A stretch of DNA of 64,000 nucleotides, taken from contig JADJPW010000007.1 in assembly GCA_016713035.1 (NCBI GenBank), positions 186,001 through 250,000 on the forward strand. Reading direction: 5' to 3'. The position numbers were made by a program, and so were the translations under genes. Every line of letters starts with the position of its first letter. Position 1 is the stretch's first letter. Under the pieces are notes generated by a model. It did no database searches, was not told the origin of the DNA, and worked only from the letters and a program-made list of their open reading frames with translations. Positions 56,403 to 64,000 of the stretch are shown one piece after another. This DNA comes from Verrucomicrobiaceae bacterium. GTDB lineage: Bacteria > Verrucomicrobiota > Verrucomicrobiia > Verrucomicrobiales > Verrucomicrobiaceae.

Positions 56403-58695
56403 ATGACCGAAGCCACCGCCATCATCCACTGGACCACCTGCCCAGATTGCCAGCATCGTTTTGATGCGGCGCTGGTGCCCGGTGGCATCTGCCCGCGCTG
56501 CATGTTGGCCGGTGGTGAGGATGTGGACGATGATGATGACGCGATAGCACCCGGCATCAAAGCCTGGCAACCACCTAGCGTGGCCGATCTGCAACCGATG
56601 CTGCCAGACTATGAACTCATCGAGCTGATCGGACGCGGCGGCATGGGAGCGGTGTATCGTGCGCGGCAGCCCACGCTGGATCGGCTGGTCGCGATCAAAG
56701 TGCTGCCAGCGGAGACGGCGGAACGTGAGGCAGGTTTTGTCGAGCGATTCAAAAACGAAGCACGGCTACTCGCACGCATGAATCACCCCGGCATCGTGCA
56801 TGTGTATGACTTTGGCACGCTAGTGGATGGCTAGTGTTACTTCGTCATGGAGCATGTGGATGGCACCGATGTGGCCCGCATGGTGGCGGCGAGTGGTAAA
56901 CTGCCGCCCGAGCACGCAGCGAGCATCACAGCGGATGTCTGCGCGGCGCTGCACTACGCGCATGAGGCCGACATCGTGCACCGGGACATCAAACCGGGGA
57001 ACATCCTCGTCACGCGGCAGAGTCAGGTGAAAGTGGCGGACTTTGGCCTCGCGAAGCAGCATGACCATGCACTGTCACAAATGACCCAGACTGGCATGAC
57101 GTTGGGCACGCCGGAGTTCGTCGCCCCGGAGTCGCTGCTCACGGGCATGGTGGTGGATCATCGTGCCGACCTCTATGCCGTGGGCGTGATGCTCTACAAC
57201 ATGCTCACCGGCCAGATACCGCGTGGCGTATTCAAGCCTGTCAGCTCGGCTGTGGCCGTGTCTCCTGCATTCGATGACATCATCCAAAAAAGCCATGCAG
57301 GCCGATCCTGAGCATCGCTACCAGACGGCGCAGGCATTGCAGACCGATGTGCAAAGCGTGCTCCAGGCCAAACCGGAGTCAAAAGTCGGAACAGATCCCC
57401 AATCAAAGCCCGGGGGCAAAACGGGGCGATGGATCGCGGTTTTCGTGGGAGTGCTGGGATTGATCGCAGCGGCCGTTTTTTATCCCTCAGCATCCCCGCC
57501 TGCCGCTCCCGGCTCCCAGGCAAAGGAGGAGAGCGGCGGAGACATCTTGGTCGAGGATGAAAAGGGAGCCGCATTGCCCGTCACCATCACAGCGCAGAAT
57601 TTTGGCGCTGGCTTGGATGTCTCAGTTGAACTCCAGAATGTCAAAAACGTCGTTTCGGGCTTCGGATTCCATCTCGCGCTAAAAAAGGACGGCACCCTCT
57701 TCGTCTGGGGAAACAACAAGAACGTCGAAATCAGCCTGCCCGTTGGTTTGACGGATGTGATCGCCATCGGGGCAGGCAGTTATGCCACTCATGCGCTGGC
57801 AGTGCGGGCGGATGGCAGCGTGGTGGCCTGGGGAACGAATACCCAGGGACAGTGCGATGTGCCGCCCGGACTCACGGATGTGGTGGCGGTCAGCGGAGGC
57901 AGGATGCACTCGCTGGCACTGAAAAAAGACGGCAGCGTCGTCACCTGGGGTGGGCGTGGCTTCGACTTTGTCTCGGCTCCCAGTGGACTTTCGGACATCA
58001 TCGCCATTTCGGCTGGAGGCTTGTTTAATGTGGCTTTGAAAAAAGACGGCTCTGTGGTGGCCTGGGGACTGAACCGTGTCGGCCAGACCGATGTGCCTGA
58101 AGGTGCCCGCTCCGGTGTGATCAGCATCAGCGCAGGCTCCGAGCATGCGCTGGCTCTGAAAAGCGACGGCTCTGTAATCGCCTGGGGACACAATAGCTTG
58201 GGCCAGGCCACCGTGCCCACTGAAGCAAAAAGCGACGTCATCGCCATCGCCAGCGGGACTTTACACAGCCTCGCCCTGAAGAGCGATGGCAGTGTCATCG
58301 CCTGGGGTGGCAAAGACACATCCATCCCGACTCCCACAGATTTCCGCGCCCGCGCCATCACCGCAGCCGGGATTCAGTCACTCGGCATCATTCAGAGAGC
58401 TGCTCCCCTTGTGCTCCAGGGCAGCGGCAGTGTGAAAACCTTGAAAATCAAAAATCGCGGCAACGAAAAGCTTACCACAGCCACCCCACTACTCTACGGC
58501 ACCGATGTTTCTGACTTCGTGCTCGACACCAGCAGCCTCAGCAACCAAATCGACCCGAATGGCAGTCAAAACCTGAGCATCACCTTCCGCCCCACCACCG
58601 CAGGCTCGAAGTCCGCCTTCCTGCGCATCCCCAGCGACGACCCCGACACACCGCACTACGACATCCCGCTCACTGGCACTGCATCGAATCCTTGA
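56403..58695 (+). pseudogene. Membrane serine/threonine kinase with RCC1 propeller, interrupted
   Basis: A CxxC...CxxC finger (Cys13, Cys16, Cys30, Cys33) precedes the kinase domain: GRGGMGAVYRA, VAIKVLP (Lys99), VHRDIKPGNIL, ADFGLA and TPEFVAPE. TAG at codon 144 (56832-56834) and an extra A at 57287-57292 interrupt the frame. A transmembrane segment (WIAVFVGVLGLIAAAVF) then leads to six RCC1-type repeats (LALKKDGSVVTWG and similar) and a C-terminal choice-of-anchor-D-like beta domain. It is likely a sensor kinase for the adjacent sigma factor. Confidence 0.86.
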
Positions 58696-58706
58696 GTGAA
58701 TCGCCG

Positions 58707-59696
58707 TCAGAAGCCGGGCCGCCCCACACGGATACGTTTGGAAAAATCAGGATCGAGGTCAGCGGCCCGTGCTTCGGCATTGATCAGAGATTTGGCTTTC
58801 AACTCAGCAAGCGTGAGGTCGGCGGTGCGGATAGCTCCCCGCTCGAACAACAACTCATCGAGCGAACCATTCGCCAGGATGCGCCAGTCCCACTTGGCCC
58901 GCTCCTGTGTGGGATGCTGCGCACGAATGCTCGTGGTACAATTGGTGGTGACCGCATTATACCAGCGCGGCTGCTTTTTCAGCTGATTGAGTGAGTGAAC
59001 ATACTCCATGAAGCGTTCACGGGCAGCGCCAGGGCCGAGCGTCGTGCGGTAGAGACGTGTCGTCTCGCCGCCGGTCAGATTGGTGCGCAGGCGGATGACA
59101 TCCCGCTCATCAGCCACTATGTAAATGAGCTCAAACTGACGGTAGAAGCCACCGATGGCGGAGTAACCCTCGCCCATTTCCTTCCGCGTCTCGATGGAGA
59201 AGCAAAGCGGCGGCGCATCCGTGAACTGGAAGCTGACAATCGGGTGCGCCATGAGCGGAGAACCCCACTGGTTGATGAAAAGATCCACCCCCGTGAGCTT
59301 GGTGAGGTCCACCGTGCGAGATTCCCATCGTGGCGCCGGTTCTGTGTGCCCTGATTGATGATCAAAGTTGCGCACGTTATGCAGCGTCACTCTTTCACCG
59401 ACCACCTCAGCCCATGCCAACTCGGCGTTGTTGGCCAGCCATTGACGATCGTTACTGGGGACAAGTGTCAGCCACCAGCTGAGCACAGCAGCAAAAAGCA
59501 GCGCCACCACCGCGAACTTCCTTAGCATCGTCCGCATTAGAACGAGCACCGTCGCTATGGCGATGAGAAACACCCAAGACACCACGCCTCGCCCAAACGG
59601 GAAGTCGTAATGGAGCGCACCGAATGCCCAAGTCACACAGCCCAACGTAACGATCCAAGCGATGCCCTTAAGTGCGATTGGTCCCATTTTTTTCAT
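58707..59696 (-). CDS. DUF4105-type membrane protein
   Basis: Three hydrophobic segments lie at residues about 8-27, 35-53 and 61-80. The remaining 240 residues form a soluble domain with LFINQWGSPLMAHPIVSFQF, SIETRKEMGEGYSAIGGFYR, VIRLRTNL and YNAVTTNCTTSIRAQ. These match DUF4105 (putative NlpC-like cysteine protein of the inner membrane), with the Cys in TTNCTT as its possible nucleophile. Function is unknown. It ends 11 bp from the convergent kinase gene. Confidence 0.75.
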   Translation of the reverse strand: MKKMGPIALKGIAWIVTLGCVTWAFGALHYDFPFGRGVVSWVFLIAIATVLVLMRTMLRKFAVVALLFAAVLSWWLTLVPSNDRQWLANNAELAWAEVVGERVTLHNVRNFDHQSGHTEPAPRWESRTVDLTKLTGVDLFINQWGSPLMAHPIVSFQFTDAPPLCFSIETRKEMGEGYSAIGGFYRQFELIYIVADERDVIRLRTNLTGGETTRLYRTTLGPGAARERFMEYVHSLNQLKKQPRWYNAVTTNCTTSIRAQHPTQERAKWDWRILANGSLDELLFERGAIRTADLTLAELKAKSLINAEARAADLDPDFSKRIRVGRPGF

Positions 59697-59879
59697 GAAG
59701 CGCCGACTCTGTAAGATGCCCCAAGGATGAACAAGACAAAATATTCGAGTGCGTTACGCGCATCGCAGACTGCCCAGCAAATAGATCGCTTCAAAAAATA
59801 GCTACACATCGTGCGTCATTTTTTCCGGCCAATGGCAAATCACCTTCATGCGGGCACCCTTATCGCCACCTCCTAGATC

Positions 59880-60608
59880 ATGAAAATACACTCTTTCGTA
59901 CTCCCATTGTTCGTCATTGCCTCTTTGCTGGCATTGAGCACTCATCACGCACAAGCTCAGATCGAACCTGAAGCGACGGCGCTGGCCAGGGCGGTAGGCG
60001 AAAAACTTCAGGCTGCGCAGACCATCAAATTAACGGCCAAGCATACGCTCGATCCGCGACTGGGTGTGGGTGCTGCTCATGAGAAAGGGGCGCTGCATAT
60101 CTCCGCGCAGCGCCCGAATCGCTTCTATGCCATCCAGCACGCGGGTGACGAGACACGCGAAGTCGCCTTCAACGGCAGCGAGCTTTGCTTGATGCATCCT
60201 GGACTCAAACACCATGCTTTGGAGTCTTTCAAAGCCGGGTCGGTGGAGGAGTTTGCGGACTTGGTGGCGAAGAAGTTCGGCTTTCGTCCACCAGTGGCAG
60301 AGTTGCTTGCTACGGATGTGGCGGCGCAGCTTATGATGAATGTGACCTCCGCCAAAGTGATGCACGGAGAATGGGTGGGCTTCACCCGTTGCGATCGTCT
60401 GCACTTTGAGCAAGAGGGCATGACGGGCGATCTTTGGGTGGGGAAAAATGACGGCCTCCCACGGCGCTACCTACTCACCTTTGCCGGCGGCTTGAACTGG
60501 GACATCCGCCTCACCAAATGGGAACTGAATGCACCCGTCGATGCCGCCCTGTTCACCAAACGTCCAGCAGCAGACTCACAAAAGGTGAAAATGCTGAAGA
60601 GCCGCTGA
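59880..60608 (+). CDS. Secreted DUF2092-type protein
   Basis: A long signal peptide ends near THHAQA. The remaining 215 residues follow the DUF2092 pattern of beta-rich lipoprotein-carrier-like periplasmic proteins: AQTIKLTAKHTLD at the start, GALHISAQRPNRFYA, RCDRLHFEQEG and DLWVGKNDGLPRRYLLTFAGG. The fold resembles LolA/LolB; cargo is unknown. It starts a run of five co-directional exported-protein genes reaching the right edge. Confidence 0.75.
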   Translation: MKIHSFVLPLFVIASLLALSTHHAQAQIEPEATALARAVGEKLQAAQTIKLTAKHTLDPRLGVGAAHEKGALHISAQRPNRFYAIQHAGDETREVAFNGSELCLMHPGLKHHALESFKAGSVEEFADLVAKKFGFRPPVAELLATDVAAQLMMNVTSAKVMHGEWVGFTRCDRLHFEQEGMTGDLWVGKNDGLPRRYLLTFAGGLNWDIRLTKWELNAPVDAALFTKRPAADSQKVKMLKSR

Positions 60609-60640
60609 TCTCACCTCACAACCTTACTGAAGCCATCTCT

Positions 60641-61000
60641 ATGAAACTCTATTCCTCAGCTAGCGCTTTGCCGCTCATCATCGGCATCCTTTTCACCGTC
60701 ATCGTTGCCGAATCAATGGCTGGCCCACGTTACCCATCCAATCCACGGGGCATTCATAATCCGCGCGGTGCTTATGACCCACGGGGCGTGTTTGATCCAC
60801 GCGGACCGTTCGACCCGCGCAATCCGGCACCCTACATGTATGGGCTTCCCACAGGCTATTCTCGGCACACCTTTGTCGGCGTGAACTATTACTACTGCGG
60901 CGGCATCTACTACTACCCGTTCATCATTAACGGGCAGACGGTCTACACCCGTTGCGTTATCGTCAAAGGGGTGCCAGTTGTCCCGGCTCGGCCTTATTGA
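60641..61000 (+). CDS. Small exported protein with NPRG/DPRG repeats
   Basis: The ATG at 60641 gives a signal peptide ending in ESMA; a longer frame upstream lies in the previous gene and is unlikely. The mature part begins with five imperfect repeats of the form xxPRGxx (HNPRGAYDPRGVFDPRGPFD), then a Tyr-rich beta segment (FVGVNYYYCGGIYYYPF) with one Cys. It is 119 residues long; I know no such family. It lies 32 bp after the DUF2092 gene and 41 bp before the carbonic anhydrase. Confidence 0.6.
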   Translation: MKLYSSASALPLIIGILFTVIVAESMAGPRYPSNPRGIHNPRGAYDPRGVFDPRGPFDPRNPAPYMYGLPTGYSRHTFVGVNYYYCGGIYYYPFIINGQTVYTRCVIVKGVPVVPARPY

Positions 61001-61041
61001 ATCAACCTCACTGAATCATCTAAACCGTCGCTACCTCACCC

Positions 61042-61722
61042 ATGAACATCCGCCTCATCGCCCTCTCCTGCGCCATCCTCACCAGTTGCACAGCAGTTCA
61101 GCATCACGCGCCGACAGCAGCAGCACCAAAGATGCCCACAGCTTCTCAAGTCATCACCAAATTGAAACGGGGCAATCGCCACTTTGTGAATCACCTTCTG
61201 AGACACCCAGACCAGGGCGGGAGGCGTGTTCATCAGCTCGTCACGGGACAGCATCCCATCGCTACGGTGCTGAGTTGCTCGGACTCCCGGGTGCCGCCGG
61301 AACTCATTTTCGATTTAGGGCTGGGCGATTTGTTCGTCGTGCGTGAGGCGGGCCATGTCGCGGATGATGCCACGCTGGGCAGTCTCGAATACGCGGTGGA
61401 GCATCTGAAGACGCCGGTCATCGTCGTGATGGGCCACGAGAGCTGCGGTGCCGTCACCGCCGCGGTGGATGCCTGTGCCACGCACAAGGCGGCAGGCGGC
61501 CATGTCCAGCGACTCGTGGATGACATCTCTCCTGCGGTGAAAATGGCGGGCACAGGAGGCTCGCGTGACTCGCAAATCGCCCGAGCAGTCACCTCGAATG
61601 TGAAGCTCGTCATCAGCCAGCTCATGGCAGACCCCGCTCTCGCCAAAGCCGTGCGTGAGGGAGAGGTGAAAATCGTCGGCGCTGTGTATGACCTGCACTC
61701 TGGCCGCGTCATCTGGCTGTGA
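61042..61722 (+). CDS. Lipoprotein beta-carbonic anhydrase
   Basis: A lipobox (AILTSC, Cys16) predicts attachment to the outer face of a membrane. The zinc ligands are Cys79 in CSDSRVPPELIFD, His132 and Cys135 in GHESCGAVTAAV, with Asp81 and Arg83 as the catalytic dyad. Length (226) and motifs fit a beta-class enzyme interconverting CO2 and bicarbonate. Extracytoplasmic beta enzymes are unusual compared with cytosolic ones. The start was chosen at the lipobox Met. Confidence 0.9.
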   Translation: MNIRLIALSCAILTSCTAVQHHAPTAAAPKMPTASQVITKLKRGNRHFVNHLLRHPDQGGRRVHQLVTGQHPIATVLSCSDSRVPPELIFDLGLGDLFVVREAGHVADDATLGSLEYAVEHLKTPVIVVMGHESCGAVTAAVDACATHKAAGGHVQRLVDDISPAVKMAGTGGSRDSQIARAVTSNVKLVISQLMADPALAKAVREGEVKIVGAVYDLHSGRVIWL

Positions 61723-61763
61723 TCCATTCTGAGTCGCCTACAAAACGAACCACCTTCACACTC

Positions 61764-63206
61764 ATGAAAAAATCACTCTGCATCATGGCTGCGGTTCTCG
61801 CCGCTGGCATCACGGCAAAAGCTCAATCCGCTGGCAGTCAGACCGCCGGGATCGCCCAGGCAGCGGGCTGGCATTACCCGACGAGTTTCGCGGATGGACG
61901 GCCGGATTTGAAGGATCGCTACTCGCTGGCGGAGGGTCGCCTCGTCTTCGATGCCTATTTCAATACCCGCTTTGAAATACGCGAGAACAACAGCGACTTC
62001 GACAGCAGCGTCAATGATCCCAAAGACGCCTCGTGGCTGCTAACACGCTTCCGACTCGGTGCGCTCTTTCATGCTAACGACTGGCTCAAGGTCTATGTGC
62101 AAGGCCAGGACATCCGCGAGCTCGGCGGCAGCCGCCCGAACAATGTCGGCACCTTCGGCGCGGATGGGGATGACGTTCTCGACATCTTGCAGGCGTGGAT
62201 CGAGATCGGCCATGACCGCGATCATCTCAGCCTGCGTGTGGGTCGCCAGCCACTGAACTACGGCAGTCAGCGCCTGATCGGTAATCCGCAGTGGCTGAAC
62301 TCCACTCGTGCCTGGGACGCCGTGCGTCTGCGCTACGCCACCGAAACCTGGGAGCTGGATTTCTTCACCGGCAGCCCCGTGACCTTCAATAACAACCAAT
62401 GGAATCAGTCTGACATCTTCGACACGACCGAGGCACGCAACGCCATCGACAGCGGCGTGTACTTCTCCTCGAAGTCTCTCATTCCCTGGCAGAGCAAAAC
62501 GGACTTTTATGTGCTCAATCAAGTGCTCGACAAAGTCCCCGGTGCCGCTGGAGCACCGCTCGGAGCCGTGGGCCGCACGAACGTCTGGAGCATCGGCACC
62601 CTCATGAAAGGCGACCCCAAGCAGCTCGCCAACTGGGACTACGATGTTGAAATGACCGCGCAGTTTGGCAAAGCTGGCGGACTCAGTCACCGAGCCTTCG
62701 CAGGTCACTGGGGCGGCGGGTATAACTTCACCCACGACTGGAAACCCCGCCTCGGAGTGCAGTACAACTACGCCAGCGGCGATGAAGACGCCACGGATGG
62801 ACGCAGCTCTACCTTCCAGAACTTCTTCCCCGGAAACCACGCTCTCTTTGGCTACATGGACACCACCGCCTGGATGAATATGCACAATCTTCAGCTCAAC
62901 TTCACCATGCAGCCCACGGAGAAACTGAAGCTCAGCCTGGATGCCATGGCCTTCTGGAACGCCACGAACAATGACGCGTGGTTCGGCTCCAACACCAGCA
63001 CCACCGTGCGCCCTGTGAACGCTGCAGCCCGCAGCGCAAGCAACTACCGTGGCACTGAATTCAATGTGAACGCCTGGTACACCTTCAACTCACACATGGC
63101 ACTGCAAACCGGCTACGCCCTCTTTCTCCCCGGCGACTACCTCGCTCAAACCGGTGCCAGTGATGTCGCCCACTTCGGCTACGCCCAGCTTTCTTTTAAC
63201 TTCTGA
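61764..63206 (+). CDS. Outer-membrane porin of the alginate-export family
   Basis: I use the Met at 61764, which opens a signal peptide ending ITAKAQ, over an in-frame one 45 bp upstream. The 480-residue protein shows RLVFDAYFNTRFEIRENN, TRFRLGALFHANDWLKVYVQG and a C-terminal FGYAQLSFNF ending in Phe, as in outer-membrane beta-barrels. This is the AlgE-like alginate-export family, here probably a general or glycan porin. It begins 41 bp after the carbonic anhydrase and overlaps the next start. Confidence 0.84.
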   Translation: MKKSLCIMAAVLAAGITAKAQSAGSQTAGIAQAAGWHYPTSFADGRPDLKDRYSLAEGRLVFDAYFNTRFEIRENNSDFDSSVNDPKDASWLLTRFRLGALFHANDWLKVYVQGQDIRELGGSRPNNVGTFGADGDDVLDILQAWIEIGHDRDHLSLRVGRQPLNYGSQRLIGNPQWLNSTRAWDAVRLRYATETWELDFFTGSPVTFNNNQWNQSDIFDTTEARNAIDSGVYFSSKSLIPWQSKTDFYVLNQVLDKVPGAAGAPLGAVGRTNVWSIGTLMKGDPKQLANWDYDVEMTAQFGKAGGLSHRAFAGHWGGGYNFTHDWKPRLGVQYNYASGDEDATDGRSSTFQNFFPGNHALFGYMDTTAWMNMHNLQLNFTMQPTEKLKLSLDAMAFWNATNNDAWFGSNTSTTVRPVNAAARSASNYRGTEFNVNAWYTFNSHMALQTGYALFLPGDYLAQTGASDVAHFGYAQLSFNF

Positions 63207-64000
63207 TGCTATTCCGCTTCTCTTCACTCATCGCCCTGCTTTCGCTTGGTTTGTCATCTTGCAGCCTACCGCTGCAAAACCGCGCAGCGGCCCCTGGAGC
63301 AGTTTCGGGCACTCAGGACGAAAAACTCACGGCTGCGCTCACAGAGGCCGAGCAGATCATGACACGAGGGATCGCCTCGCCAGAGCAGCGGCAGGCTTAC
63401 GCCGCAGTCGTCGCTCGCAAATCGTCCGCAGGGCCACGCTACACGCTGGAATCTCGTTTCCCGGCTCATCTGCGCTTTGATGAGCTGATCCCCGCTGCTT
63501 CGATCAAGAGCAAAGAGTTCAAAGATCGCAGCCTTCGCGATGGCGTGGGCACACCGATGGTTGCGCACTGGAGCTACTCCGCCGAGCGCAAAGCCGCCGA
63601 GCCATTCATGTCCGAGGCGGGCTACATCTCACCAGTCACCGCCACGCTCGACTTTAGCCGCAGCCTCAAAGGACAGCGCACTGCCACGCTCACTCTGCAC
63701 GATCCGCGTGAGACAGACAGCGTGCGGCTCCAGGGCCGCTCACAGCCGCTCGCAGCCGACTTCACGGCGCATGGCGAATACCTCGCCACCATCAAACAAG
63801 CCCAGATGGCGGGACTCAAAGCCCTGCTGCGGAGTGCGAACCACATGGACAAGCTCGGCCTCTACACGCTGGAGCATCCTGATCCGGCGAAAATCCCGCT
63901 CGTGCTCGTACACGGCCTCATGTCGCGGCCTGCGACGTGGGAGACCGTCACTCACACCTTATCCGCCGATCCCGTCATTCGCCGTCGCTATCAGATTTAT
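63206..64000 (+). CDS. Alpha/beta-hydrolase lipoprotein, N-terminal part
   Basis: The gene runs off the right edge. ATG 63206 overlaps the porin's TGA by one base (TGATG). Residues 1-20 form a lipobox (LSLGLSSC). The middle region is long and beta-rich (about 60-200), and IPLVLVHGLMSRPATWE near the edge is the oxyanion-hole motif of an alpha/beta-hydrolase. The nucleophile and catalytic His lie beyond the window. It is likely an exported lipase or esterase working with the porin. Confidence 0.75.
   Translation, partial: MLFRFSSLIALLSLGLSSCSLPLQNRAAAPGAVSGTQDEKLTAALTEAEQIMTRGIASPEQRQAYAAVVARKSSAGPRYTLESRFPAHLRFDELIPAASIKSKEFKDRSLRDGVGTPMVAHWSYSAERKAAEPFMSEAGYISPVTATLDFSRSLKGQRTATLTLHDPRETDSVRLQGRSQPLAADFTAHGEYLATIKQAQMAGLKALLRSANHMDKLGLYTLEHPDPAKIPLVLVHGLMSRPATWETVTHTLSADPVIRRRYQIY

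Noticed and set aside
39522..56834. Reassignment of TAG to an amino acid, suggested by in-frame TAG in alr, the sigma factor and the kinase
   Set aside because: TAG is used as a normal terminator in intact genes of the window (lysS, the GYSAG esterase, the DUF4838 gene), and there are only three such cases, one of them in the error-rich zone.
1..64000. tRNA or rRNA genes
   Set aside because: By eye I found no cloverleaf-like or rRNA-like segment in the intergenic gaps; a covariance-model search would be needed to be sure.

Overview
The window looks like a chromosomal segment of a Verrucomicrobiota bacterium (Verrucomicrobiales, Prosthecobacter-like). This rests on gene content, not on a marker gene: several secreted sulfatases, a DUF1501 protein, a DUF1587/1592/1588/1585 cytochrome-type protein, DUF4838 glycan proteins, a sigma-factor/serine-threonine-kinase pair with a sensor domain, and many SGNH hydrolases, all in GC-rich DNA. 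No rRNA, tRNA, CRISPR array or phage module was seen.

Layout. 0-14.2 kb is ordinary and intact: VOC enzyme, RecQ-like helicase, small metallopeptidase, RCK_C membrane protein, sulfatase, serpin, lysS, PIG-L deacetylase, SGNH hydrolase, FAH-family and SDR enzymes. A 217-bp MITE-like element abuts the lysS stop codon. 14.3-18.6 kb is a co-directional glycan cluster (SGNH hydrolase, Asp-box sialidase-like protein, unknown secreted protein, esterase). 18.7-26.4 kb is accessory DNA: two vapBC modules, an HNH nuclease gene split by an ISL3-type element with an 8-bp target duplication, palindromic repeats, an intact DUF4838 gene, and remnants of a second DUF4838 gene and of a polysaccharide deacetylase.

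From 26.4 to 49.7 kb nearly every gene is recognisable but carries one or more indels or a stop. These include usually essential genes (accD, pgsA, alr, cysE, hpt). Some indels compensate each other within a gene, and several lie in homopolymers. I read this mainly as local sequencing or assembly error. I use the type 'pseudogene' for any interrupted frame in this sequence without implying that the gene is dead in the cell. Three small loci of a GTTCNNN heptamer satellite sit at gene 3' ends (one of them in the 13-kb region).

49.7-52.9 kb is a second accessory patch (DUF6348-like protein, vapBC, relBE-type pair, DUF4375). 52.9-64 kb is mostly intact: the DUF1592 protein, an ECF sigma factor and a membrane kinase with an RCC1 propeller (each with an in-frame TAG), a DUF4105 membrane protein, and a tight run of exported proteins (DUF2092, a DPRG-repeat protein, a lipoprotein beta-carbonic anhydrase, an alginate-export-type porin, a lipoprotein alpha/beta hydrolase). 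That last run is the best candidate here for an undescribed functional unit.
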